NCBI GenBank assembly: GCA_046760905.1
Contig: JBHIFB010000089.1
Coordinates: 1-13,263 of the forward strand
Length of the DNA: 13,263 nt
From: JBHIFB01 sp046760905
GTDB taxonomy: Bacteria > Gemmatimonadota > CAZMKB01
Direction of reading: 5' to 3'
The position numbers and the translations under genes are program-made. Positions 1 through 7,035 of the stretch are shown here, piece after piece. The notes under the pieces were generated by a model that saw only the letters and a program-made list of their open reading frames with translations, searched no databases and was not told where the DNA came from. The first letter of the stretch is position 1; each line of letters starts with the position of its first letter.

Positions 1-46
1 GGTACCCAAATGCTCTCACGACTCGCTCAAGGGCTCTGAGTTCCAG
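1..46 (-). repeat. partial copy of a dispersed inverted-repeat element
   Basis: Bases 1-46 match the reverse complement of 10081-10126 at 41 of 46 positions without gaps, and all five differences are transitions. The match includes the GGTACCCAAATGCTCTC block at one end and the AGTTCCAG end at the other. The other copy continues past GGTACC into a long stem, while this copy is cut off by the window edge. It is non-coding and lies upstream of serA. A break inside a repeat is what an assembly edge would look like, which is inference. Confidence 0.8.
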
Positions 47-78
47 GAAAAATGGGGAAAGCCCGCACGCAATTCCCG

Positions 79-107
79 TTGACAGGGGGAATAATCCATA
101 ATAGATT
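79..107 (+). promoter_or_regulatory. putative sigma-70-type promoter of the serA operon
   Basis: A perfect -35 TTGACA (79-84) is followed after 17 bases by TAGATT (102-107), which matches 4 of 6 bases of the -10 consensus. It faces serA and would leave a leader of roughly 75 bases. No attenuator or riboswitch fold was recognised in that leader. Confidence 0.5.
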
Positions 108-190
108 AATACTCCCGACAAGCAGCACAATATGGGCCAAAGCCCTTTCCATCGCGATTTCGTTTACTCCTTCATTTGAGGAAGTGGTCG

Positions 191-1108
191 ATGAAAGTTC
201 TCGTGAGCGATCCCATTTCCCAGGATAGCCTGGATGTCTTAAAATCCTCGGGCGAGTTCAAAGTCGATGTAATCACGGAACTCGATGAGGACGGGCTGGT
301 TGAGACCATTTCACCGTATGAATGCATCGTTGTTAGAAGCAGAACCAAGGTGACCAAAAAGGTCATCGAGGCCGCAGGCAATTTGAAGTTGATCGTCAGA
401 GGTGGGGTGGGACTGGACAACATAGATCTGGAGGCGGCGAAGGAGAAGGGTATAAAAGTTCTGAACACACCCGGCACCAACGCCGAGTCGGTTGCAGAGC
501 TCACCATCGGCCTCATGCTGTGCCTTGCCCGTCAGATACCACAGGCTCACGCTACCCTCGTTGAAGGCCGCTGGGAGAAGAAAAAGTTCAGGGGCTTCGA
601 GCTGGGCGGAAAGACCCTTGGTATTATAGGAATGGGAAGAATAGGCAGGTCCGTTTCCGCGAAAGCGGCAGCCCTCGGCATGACCGTCCTTGGCTATGAC
701 CCGTATGTGGAGGACGATGTAATACGCCGGGCGAAAGCGAATCCGGCAACTCTGGATGAGATACGGCGTGCTTCGGACTTCCTCACGATACACGTCCCCA
801 TATCGCAGGAGACAAAGAATCTCGTGGATTCGGAGTTTCTGGCGGGAGTTAAAGACGGGATACGGATCATTAACTGTGCAAGGGGTGGCATCGTCGATGA
901 GGCAGCTCTACTGAAGGCCATAGAGTCGGGCAAAGTTGGTGGCGCAGCCTTCGACGTATTCGAAAGCGAACCACCGGGGAAAAGCCCTCTCTTTGAGAAA
1001 GAATGTGTCATCGGGACACCTCACATCGGAGCTGCGACCGTGGAAGCCCAGGAGAGGGTCGGGAAGGAGGTGGTGCGGGTGATCATGGAATTCAATGCAG
1101 GCAAGTGA
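191..1108 (+). CDS. serA: D-3-phosphoglycerate dehydrogenase, short form
   Basis: A NAD-dependent 2-hydroxyacid dehydrogenase of 305 residues, expected to oxidise 3-phosphoglycerate to 3-phosphohydroxypyruvate, the first step of the phosphorylated serine pathway. Visible marks are GGVGLDNID, the Rossmann GMGRIG, the family signature INCARGGIVDE containing the catalytic Arg, and the downstream Glu (FESEP) and His (GTPHIGA) of the catalytic triad. It ends right after the catalytic domain, so it lacks the C-terminal ASB/ACT domains that give serine feedback inhibition in long forms, as in many thermophile and archaeal enzymes. The start at 191 is chosen because GAGGAAG (178-184) lies 6 bases upstream; a TTG at 176 would extend it but overlaps that site. 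It is the first gene of a four-gene operon. The adjacent aminotransferase supports phosphoglycerate rather than another hydroxyacid as substrate. Confidence 0.88.
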   Translation: MKVLVSDPISQDSLDVLKSSGEFKVDVITELDEDGLVETISPYECIVVRSRTKVTKKVIEAAGNLKLIVRGGVGLDNIDLEAAKEKGIKVLNTPGTNAESVAELTIGLMLCLARQIPQAHATLVEGRWEKKKFRGFELGGKTLGIIGMGRIGRSVSAKAAALGMTVLGYDPYVEDDVIRRAKANPATLDEIRRASDFLTIHVPISQETKNLVDSEFLAGVKDGIRIINCARGGIVDEAALLKAIESGKVGGAAFDVFESEPPGKSPLFEKECVIGTPHIGAATVEAQERVGKEVVRVIMEFNAGK

Positions 1109-1110
1109 GA

Positions 1111-1947
1111 ATGGAGGAAATACTTAAAAACATAAAAATCATCCATGCCAGCGATGCACTCATATCCGAGGGGATAATACCGGAACGTGCCAGAGACCTA
1201 TCGACGCTGATCGATTATGATGGCGTACAGAGCGATCCGATTGTAGTGGCCGAGACCGGATCGAAGTATATCGTCCTGGATGGCATGCACAGGGTTGAGG
1301 CTCTGAGGGTGCTAGGCTGCAGGGACATCCTAGTCTATCTGGTGAACTACGCAGATGAGCACATCATTCTCGGAAGCTGGGATGCAATCATCAAAAAGAA
1401 ACAGGGGCTCAAGGACCTGATTGAGAATTTCTCGAAAAGCAAGGGACTCGAGTTCAGACAACACCATGGCGATGTTAGAGAACTGCTGTATGGGAGGCAT
1501 TGCTACTTCGGATTCAAGAGCCATGAGGGGAGGACAACGGCCGTCACCAGGGGTAAGAAGCAGGTCCTGGGTCTGGATGAGATAATCACGACACTTGAGG
1601 AGTGCGAGGAACTATTCGACGAGAAGGGGATAACGCTGACATACCTCGCCGACACCCTCTCTGAAGCAACGTTCCGGCATGCCGAGGATTCTCTTCTTAT
1701 GATCAGGCCGAGATTCACCAAGGAAGAGGTGGTTTCGAGGACACTCAGCGGGAAACTGTTTCCAAGAAAGACAACAAGGCATATAATACCGAGCAGGCCT
1801 CTCAAAGTGAATGTGAAGATAAGCCTGCTAAGCGAGAATATCGACATATCCATAAAGAACAGACTGCTTCAGGCAGAACTCAAAAGGCTGAACGATCACG
1901 GACGGATAAGGTTCTATCCCGATTCAATTTTCCTCTTCAATGAATAA
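1111..1947 (+). CDS. ParB/sulfiredoxin-fold protein, probable free serine kinase (SerK/SbnI-like)
   Basis: A 278-residue protein with an N-terminal ParB-like fold (about residues 8-95) and a C-terminal part with a KTTRHIIPSRP motif (220-230). The segment with SDPIVV, LDGMHR (56-61) and LGSW (87-90) matches what I know of the SerK/SbnI family: archaeal SerK phosphorylates free L-serine to O-phosphoserine using ADP, and staphylococcal SbnI is an ATP-using serine kinase and heme-responsive regulator. No helix-turn-helix or partition-protein C-terminus is visible, so a chromosome-segregation role is unlikely despite the usual 'ParB domain' label. Its place between serA and an aminotransferase fits a role at phosphoserine. 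It starts 2 bases after serA; a GTG at 1105 overlapping the serA stop by 4 bases (GTGA) is an equally good translationally coupled start. The family assignment is from motif memory, so the kinase activity is inferred and a regulatory role remains possible. Confidence 0.62.
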   Translation: MEEILKNIKIIHASDALISEGIIPERARDLSTLIDYDGVQSDPIVVAETGSKYIVLDGMHRVEALRVLGCRDILVYLVNYADEHIILGSWDAIIKKKQGLKDLIENFSKSKGLEFRQHHGDVRELLYGRHCYFGFKSHEGRTTAVTRGKKQVLGLDEIITTLEECEELFDEKGITLTYLADTLSEATFRHAEDSLLMIRPRFTKEEVVSRTLSGKLFPRKTTRHIIPSRPLKVNVKISLLSENIDISIKNRLLQAELKRLNDHGRIRFYPDSIFLFNE

Positions 1948-1973
1948 GGATGGCCACGATCGGAGGTGAATAG

Positions 1974-3110
1974 ATGAAGAGAAGGCTTTTTACACCAGGT
2001 CCAACACCGGTTCCTGAAGACGTGCTCCTTCTCATGGCACAACCAATACAGCACCACAGGCTACCAGCATATGAAGACATCTTCATGAAAGCATCTCAGT
2101 TGTTAAAAAAGCTATTCCAGACCAGAAATCCAGTGCTCACCCTGACATCATCTGGTACAGGCGCAATGGAGGCGGCTGTGTGCAACCTTCTCTCACCGGG
2201 AGATAAAGCTGTAGTGGTACGCGGCGGGAAGTTCGGCGAGAGGTGGGGAGAAATATGCGAAAGCTACGGTATATCGGTGATCGGTATCGATATCGAATGG
2301 GGCAGAAGTGTGGATCCATCAACGGTCGCCAGGACCATCGATGAAAATCCGGGGGTATCTGCGGTTTTCACAACACATAGTGAGACTTCCACAGGTGCGC
2401 TTAACGATATCGAAGGCATCAGTAAGGCCATCAAAGGGAGCGGGGCACTTATGATTGTGGACGGAATCACAGGTATTGGAGTGCATGATTTCAGGTTCGA
2501 TGAATGGGGAGTCGATGCCGCAGTTACGGGTTCGCAGAAGGGTCTAATGATACCGCCCGGTCTGGCTTTCATCGCACTCAGCGAAAAGGCACTGGAGGCA
2601 GCGAAGACATCAAAGTGCCCTAAATATTACTTCGACCTGGAGAGATACATAAGCAGCCTTGGCAAAAAACAGAATCCCTGGACACCGGCCATATCACTCG
2701 TCGTTGGCCTTACGAGGGCTTTGGAAATGATCCTCGAAGAAGGTCTCCAGGCGACATTCAAAAGGCACGAAAGACTTGCGGGTGCGACCAGGGCGGCCGC
2801 GAAGGCTTTGGGATTGAAACTCCTGCCGGATGTACCGTCCAACGTGCTAACCGCATTGTGGATACCGGATTCCGTGGACAGCAAGAAATTCATGAACTAT
2901 ATACGTAACGAGATGGGAGTGATGGTAGCCGGAGGACAGGGTCATCTGAAAGGAAAAATATTCCGCATAGCCCATGTCGGCTACTTCGACGATCTAGATA
3001 TGCTCACGGCGGTAGCGGCGATGGAGCGGGCCCTCATCCATTGCGGGTATGAAGTGGAGCCGGGAGCGGGGCTTGCCGCCGCACATGGAGAACTGATAAA
3101 CAGCTTCTGA
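1974..3110 (+). CDS. class V aminotransferase (phosphoserine / alanine-glyoxylate / serine-pyruvate type)
   Basis: A PLP-dependent fold-type I transaminase of 378 residues. The N-terminal GPTPVP, the cofactor-binding SSGTGAMEA (59-67), the Asp that contacts the pyridine nitrogen (D163 in IVDGITG) and the Schiff-base lysine K189 in TGSQKG are all present. The closest familiar group is the alanine-glyoxylate/serine-pyruvate family. Members of that broad class act as phosphoserine transaminases in organisms without classical SerC, for example the MJ0959 type of Methanococcales, and sit beside serA in other genomes. Here the likely reaction is 3-phosphohydroxypyruvate with glutamate or alanine to O-phosphoserine, or the reverse. 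The start at 1974 is fixed by a strong GGAGGTGA site just upstream. The gene lies 26 bases after the kinase-like gene. The substrate is inferred from context; serine-glyoxylate transamination is the main alternative. Confidence 0.8.
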   Translation: MKRRLFTPGPTPVPEDVLLLMAQPIQHHRLPAYEDIFMKASQLLKKLFQTRNPVLTLTSSGTGAMEAAVCNLLSPGDKAVVVRGGKFGERWGEICESYGISVIGIDIEWGRSVDPSTVARTIDENPGVSAVFTTHSETSTGALNDIEGISKAIKGSGALMIVDGITGIGVHDFRFDEWGVDAAVTGSQKGLMIPPGLAFIALSEKALEAAKTSKCPKYYFDLERYISSLGKKQNPWTPAISLVVGLTRALEMILEEGLQATFKRHERLAGATRAAAKALGLKLLPDVPSNVLTALWIPDSVDSKKFMNYIRNEMGVMVAGGQGHLKGKIFRIAHVGYFDDLDMLTAVAAMERALIHCGYEVEPGAGLAAAHGELINSF

Positions 3111-3149
3111 AACCTCTACTCACAGGCGGATGGAAAAGGGAAACCAGCG

Positions 3150-4181
3150 ATGAAAGCCCTCGTTAAAGAAAAGAGAGGTCCCGGCCTCACACTCAAAGAA
3201 GTCCAGAATCCGCGCCCTGGACCGGGCGAGGTTCTTCTGCAGGTGAAGGTAATGTCCATCTGCGGCACAGATGTTCACATCTACGAATGGGACGAGTGGT
3301 CCGCATCGAGGATAAGGCCACCCAGAATAATAGGCCACGAGTTCGCAGGTGAAATCATCGACCTCGGGCAGGGAGTGAAAGGACTCACAAATGGAGACCT
3401 AGTCACCGCTGAAACGCATATCGCAGACAACACATGTGACCTTTGCCGAACCGGAAATGCTCACATATGCGAGAACGTACAGATTCTTGGCATAGACAGG
3501 GATGGTTCATATGCCGAATTAGTGACGATCCCGGCGGAGAATGCCTGGAAGGTAAGCCCTCATATTCCCCTGAAAGTAGCCAGCGTCATGGAACCAATTG
3601 GAAACGCTGTTCACACGGCGCTGGCCGGAGAAGTAGTCGGGCTCTCGGCTCTCGTAACCGGCTGCGGACCCATTGGCCTGTTCAGCATCGGTGTGTTGAA
3701 GGCAACAGGAGCGAGGACGGTTATCGCCACCGACATCCAGGACTATCGGCTTAAGATCGCTGCAGATATGGGTGCCGATATCATGATAAACGCATCGAAC
3801 GAGGACGTCGTGAGCGTGGTCAGGAAGAAGACGGGGAGGAGATGGGTCGATATACATCTTGAGATGTCGGGCAGTGAGACTGCAATTCACCAGGGTCTCG
3901 AGCTCCTCAAGCCGGGTGGGAGGGCTTCATTCCTCGGCATTCCTCACGGCCGCAGCGAAATGGATCTCGCAGAGGAGTTGATATTCAAGGGGATCACCCT
4001 CCAGGGCATAAACGGCCGGCGCATGTTTAAGACCTGGTTTCAGACACAGAGCCTGCTCGATTCGGGTAAGCTCGACATCACACCGGTTCTTACGCATGAG
4101 ATGGGAATCGATGAATACGACCGCGGGATCAAGATGATCGCCAGTGGTAAGGTGGGAAAAATCGTCTTATACCACAGCTGA
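3150..4181 (+). CDS. tdh: L-threonine 3-dehydrogenase
   Basis: A zinc-dependent medium-chain dehydrogenase of 343 residues, expected to oxidise L-threonine to 2-amino-3-oxobutyrate with NAD. ICGTDVHIYEWDEWS (37-51), containing the catalytic-zinc ligand C38, is a threonine-dehydrogenase hallmark; GHE (62-64), GNAVHTAL (151-158), the nucleotide-binding GCGPIG (171-176), ATD at the end of the second beta strand, and the GR.MF.TW segment all fit. The structural-zinc lobe is unusual: where thermococcal and E. coli enzymes have four cysteines, this one has Asp at the first position (D93) and keeps C96, C99 and C107. It is 39 bases behind the aminotransferase on the same strand and is likely co-transcribed. 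The partner ligase Kbl is not in the window. Another polyol or alcohol substrate is possible but less likely. Confidence 0.88.
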   Translation: MKALVKEKRGPGLTLKEVQNPRPGPGEVLLQVKVMSICGTDVHIYEWDEWSASRIRPPRIIGHEFAGEIIDLGQGVKGLTNGDLVTAETHIADNTCDLCRTGNAHICENVQILGIDRDGSYAELVTIPAENAWKVSPHIPLKVASVMEPIGNAVHTALAGEVVGLSALVTGCGPIGLFSIGVLKATGARTVIATDIQDYRLKIAADMGADIMINASNEDVVSVVRKKTGRRWVDIHLEMSGSETAIHQGLELLKPGGRASFLGIPHGRSEMDLAEELIFKGITLQGINGRRMFKTWFQTQSLLDSGKLDITPVLTHEMGIDEYDRGIKMIASGKVGKIVLYHS

Positions 4182-4194
4182 AGCGGGAAAAATG

Positions 4195-4266
<72 letters not shown>

Positions 4267-4283
4267 ACCATAATGTTATAAAA

Positions 4284-4356
<73 letters not shown>

Positions 4357-4366
4357 CCGAAAAATC

Positions 4367-4395
4367 AATATAATCCTGAGCAAATTCTCTGTCAA
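4367..4395 (-). promoter_or_regulatory. strong sigma-70-type promoter of the tRNA-Gly/tRNA-Cys unit
   Basis: On the minus strand a perfect TTGACA (4390-4395) is followed by exactly 17 bases and TATATT (4367-4372, 5 of 6 of consensus). The -10 box ends 10 bases before the tRNA-Gly 5' end, so transcription would start almost at the mature tRNA. Spacing and position make this the best promoter in the window. Confidence 0.8.
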
Positions 4396-4475
4396 GATCC
4401 ACTCCCTGGCTTTGTAACCCATCGAAGTCCTTGTCACTGAGGGTTTCAGATAAGCTGGCAAGGAATCTGCAGATA

Positions 4476-4504
4476 TTGACATAATTGAGCGTTGAGTGTT
4501 ATTT
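4476..4504 (+). promoter_or_regulatory. putative promoter of the mla operon
   Basis: A perfect -35 TTGACA (4476-4481) lies upstream of mlaE, pointing away from the tRNA promoter. About 17-18 bases later the sequence is AT-rich (TTATTTATTG) but matches the -10 consensus poorly. If used, transcription would begin near 4510, downstream of the GTG at 4496, which supports the mlaE start at 4535. Confidence 0.4.
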
Positions 4505-4534
4505 ATTGAATTCAGGTTCCGGTTTGAGGTTACA

Positions 4535-5332
4535 ATGAACGGTGAAGAAGAGGCAAAGGTATTTGTTGTGAACCTCGGCACCCCCGTGAAAAAGGTTGTA
4601 CTGGGCATCCAGGATTTCACCTTCCTGGCGGTTAAGACACTCTGCCGCGTGTTCAAGCCACCATTTTACTTCAGTGATACAGTCGATCAGATGGACAAGA
4701 TAGGTGTCGGCTCTCTCACTATCATAATACTCACCGGTCTTTTCACCGGTATGGTGCTGGCACTTCAATCAGCTTATGAGCTTGAAGCTTTCGGAGCGAA
4801 GATGTATGTGGGAAGGCTCGTCGCGGTCACCATGGTAAGAGAGCTCGGTCCGGTTCTTACGGCACTCATGCTATCCGGAAGGATAGGTTCCGGTATCGCT
4901 GCCGAGCTAGGATCAATGGAGGTGAGTGAACAGATAAGTGCACTCACCGCCATGGGCACGGATCCGGTGAGAAAACTCGTCGTTCCGAGAGTGCTTGCCG
5001 GTCTCACCATGGCCCCACTCCTAACAGTGCTAGCAGACTTCGTTGCACTCATCGGAGGTCTCATCATATCCCTCGTATTCCTTAACCTGGGCCTGACGTT
5101 CTACTGGAATTCGGTTATAGACGCCCTCGATTTCACAGACATGTTCATAGGTCTCAGCAAACCCTTTGTTTTCGGCTTCGTCGTCACCATGATAGGTTGC
5201 CATTTCGGCCTGAGCACGACGGGAGGTACAGAAGGAGTGGGAAGATACACCACGAACGCAGTCGTCACGGCATCAATTCTGGTGCTCGTGGTGGATTTCT
5301 TCATGACCAAGCTCCTCTTCGCAATACTTTGA
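4535..5332 (+). CDS. mlaE: MlaE-type ABC transporter permease
   Basis: An inner-membrane permease of 265 residues with several hydrophobic segments. The family core RELGPVLTALMLSGRIGSG, followed by AAELGSM, the EQISALTAMGTDPVRKLV cytoplasmic coupling segment and PRVLAGL, is unmistakable for MlaE/YrbE. It is expected to dimerise, bind MlaF and the MCE ring, and move phospholipids or other lipids between the inner and outer membranes. The start at 4535 is preferred over a GTG at 4496: GAGG lies 5 bases before it, and the candidate promoter would start transcription after the GTG. It is the first gene of mlaE-mlaF-mlaD, with 7 bases to mlaF. No STAS protein (MlaB) or periplasmic MlaC gene follows. 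Confidence 0.93.
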   Translation: MNGEEEAKVFVVNLGTPVKKVVLGIQDFTFLAVKTLCRVFKPPFYFSDTVDQMDKIGVGSLTIIILTGLFTGMVLALQSAYELEAFGAKMYVGRLVAVTMVRELGPVLTALMLSGRIGSGIAAELGSMEVSEQISALTAMGTDPVRKLVVPRVLAGLTMAPLLTVLADFVALIGGLIISLVFLNLGLTFYWNSVIDALDFTDMFIGLSKPFVFGFVVTMIGCHFGLSTTGGTEGVGRYTTNAVVTASILVLVVDFFMTKLLFAIL

Positions 5333-5339
5333 ATGCAGG

Positions 5340-6053
5340 ATGATCCAGCTGAACAAAGTACGGATTTCATTCGAAGACCAGGAGGTCCTGAAGGGCATAG
5401 ACCTCCGTGTGGAAAAAGGCGAGACGAGGGTCATCCTCGGACCCAGCGGATGCGGGAAGAGTGTTACTCTTAAGATTCTCCTCGGCCTCTTGAAGCCTGA
5501 TTCGGGAACCGTGGTCATAGATGGCCAGGACATAACCAACATGAACGAGGATCAGCTCAATGAGGTCAGGGAGAAGATGGGAATGGTTTTCCAGGGCGGC
5601 GCCCTTTTCGACTCAATGACGGTGAGGGAGAATGTGGCATTCAAATTGACGGAACTTAGAACAATCGAACCCGAGGAAATTGACAGGATAGTTGAAGAGA
5701 AACTGAGGTATGTGGACCTGGAGGAAGCGATAGATATGATGCCTGCTGATTTGAGTGGAGGAATGAAAAAGAGGGTGGCAATCGCGAGGGCGATCACGGG
5801 CAATCCTTCAATACTCTTCTATGATGAACCGACGACCGGCCTCGACCCCATAACGGCAAAGCAGATAAACAAACTCATCATAAAGCTTGCAAAAGAAGGG
5901 GTCACTTCGATCATAGTAACACATGAGCTCGACAGCGCTTTCATGGTGGCCGATACGATCTCAATGATAAAAGAGGGGAACATTATCTTCGAAGGCACGG
6001 TTGAAGAGCTTAAGAACGCCCAGGATTCCTGGATAAGGGAATACCTTTCATGA
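5340..6053 (+). CDS. mlaF: MlaF-type ABC transporter ATPase
   Basis: A cytoplasmic ATPase of 237 residues that powers the MlaE permease. All nucleotide-binding motifs are present: Walker A GPSGCGKS (34-41), the Q-loop within VFQGGALFDSMTVREN (Q85), the ABC signature LSGGM (138-142), Walker B ILFYDEP with D162 and E163, the D-loop GLDP and the switch His H195. The GALFDSMTVRENVAF stretch after the Q-loop is typical of the MlaF/MKL lipid-transport branch. It begins 7 bases after mlaE and ends 10 bases before mlaD. Confidence 0.94.
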   Translation: MIQLNKVRISFEDQEVLKGIDLRVEKGETRVILGPSGCGKSVTLKILLGLLKPDSGTVVIDGQDITNMNEDQLNEVREKMGMVFQGGALFDSMTVRENVAFKLTELRTIEPEEIDRIVEEKLRYVDLEEAIDMMPADLSGGMKKRVAIARAITGNPSILFYDEPTTGLDPITAKQINKLIIKLAKEGVTSIIVTHELDSAFMVADTISMIKEGNIIFEGTVEELKNAQDSWIREYLS

Positions 6054-6063
6054 GGAGGGAGAA

Positions 6064-7029
6064 ATGAGAAGGGGTAAATACATAACCTGGTCTGAACTGA
6101 AAGTGGGATTTTTCGTGGTGGTGACTTTTTTCCTCTTGGCCATGGGCATCTTCTTCCTGGGTCGGGAAGGCGGACTGTTCATGAAAAGGTACACACTGAA
6201 GACACACATGGTGAGGATAAACGGCCTTCAAGTAGGTGCTCCTGTCTGGCTCGCCGGCGTTAGAGTGGGTTCGGTCACTGAGATTCAATTCCCGGAAGAT
6301 ATCAATAGAACCGAGATCGAGGTCACGCTGGAGATCAACGAAAATGTGAAGGAGAGGATAAGGAAGGATTCCAGAGCAAGGATAGGCACCCTCGGACTAC
6401 TCGGAGATAAATTTGTCTCCATCACCCAGGGCAGTGTCGAGGCTGAAATAGTCCCGGCTGGCGGGACGATCGAGGCGGATACGCCTATTGACGTGGAACA
6501 GCTCATCGCCACCGCTTCGGGTGCGGTTGATGATCTGGTAGTGACTTTGAAACACGCGCAGAGCATCGCCGAGAAGATAGACGAGGGCTCCGGTGCGCTC
6601 GGGAAACTCGTGAACGAACCGACTACTCTCGACAATCTGGACAACCTCACAACGGATATAAGAGATTTGATCGGAAAACTGAACAGCGGAGATGGTACAA
6701 TAGGTCTTTTGGTAAACAACCCCGATCTGTATCACAGGCTTGTCGGGGTGGTGTCAACGGCCGAGAACCTGGCGAGCGATATCGAAGGAGGCGAGGGCAC
6801 TGTCGGAAAGCTCGTGACGGACCCGACGCTTTACAACAACCTCTCCTCCCTCTCCTCGAGACTCGATTCGATGATCATAGAGCTCAGGGATGGAAAAGGG
6901 ACGGCAGGGAAACTTCTCACCGATACGGAACTCTATGAACAGATGAACCAGGTTTCCGTGAGTCTTCGAGAACTACTGGAGGATGTGAAGGAGAATCCCA
7001 AGAGGTATATCAACCTTAAGATATTCTGA
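6064..7029 (+). CDS. mlaD: MlaD-type MCE-domain protein with four C-terminal 34-residue repeats
   Basis: A periplasm-facing, membrane-anchored MCE protein of 321 residues. A single N-terminal transmembrane helix (about 14-33) is followed by one MCE domain (about 42-122: YTLKTHMVRINGLQVGAPVW, GVRVGSV, GTLGLLGDKFVSI). Residues 150-305 are predicted helical and hold four copies of a G-x-G-[AT]-x-G-x-L motif starting at G175, G209, G243 and G277, exactly 34 residues apart; most continue as DP-x-LY-x-x-L. The protein ends with NPKRYINLKIF, an end I associate with bacterial MCE proteins. It should form a homohexameric ring on MlaE and pass lipids; the repeats probably lengthen a helical barrel or tip, which is inference. 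The start has a very strong AGGAGGGAG site (6053-6061). It is the last gene of the operon, 6 bases from the convergent aspA stop. Confidence 0.92.
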   Translation: MRRGKYITWSELKVGFFVVVTFFLLAMGIFFLGREGGLFMKRYTLKTHMVRINGLQVGAPVWLAGVRVGSVTEIQFPEDINRTEIEVTLEINENVKERIRKDSRARIGTLGLLGDKFVSITQGSVEAEIVPAGGTIEADTPIDVEQLIATASGAVDDLVVTLKHAQSIAEKIDEGSGALGKLVNEPTTLDNLDNLTTDIRDLIGKLNSGDGTIGLLVNNPDLYHRLVGVVSTAENLASDIEGGEGTVGKLVTDPTLYNNLSSLSSRLDSMIIELRDGKGTAGKLLTDTELYEQMNQVSVSLRELLEDVKENPKRYINLKIF

Positions 7030-7035
7030 TAAAAT

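Noticed and set aside
176..190. Longer TTG start for serA
   Set aside because: It overlaps the ribosome site for the ATG at 191, and the family normally begins at MKVLVSDP.
1111..1947. Chromosome-partition ParB
   Set aside because: No helix-turn-helix, no parA partner and no parS-like sites were seen; the family motifs and operon point to serine metabolism.
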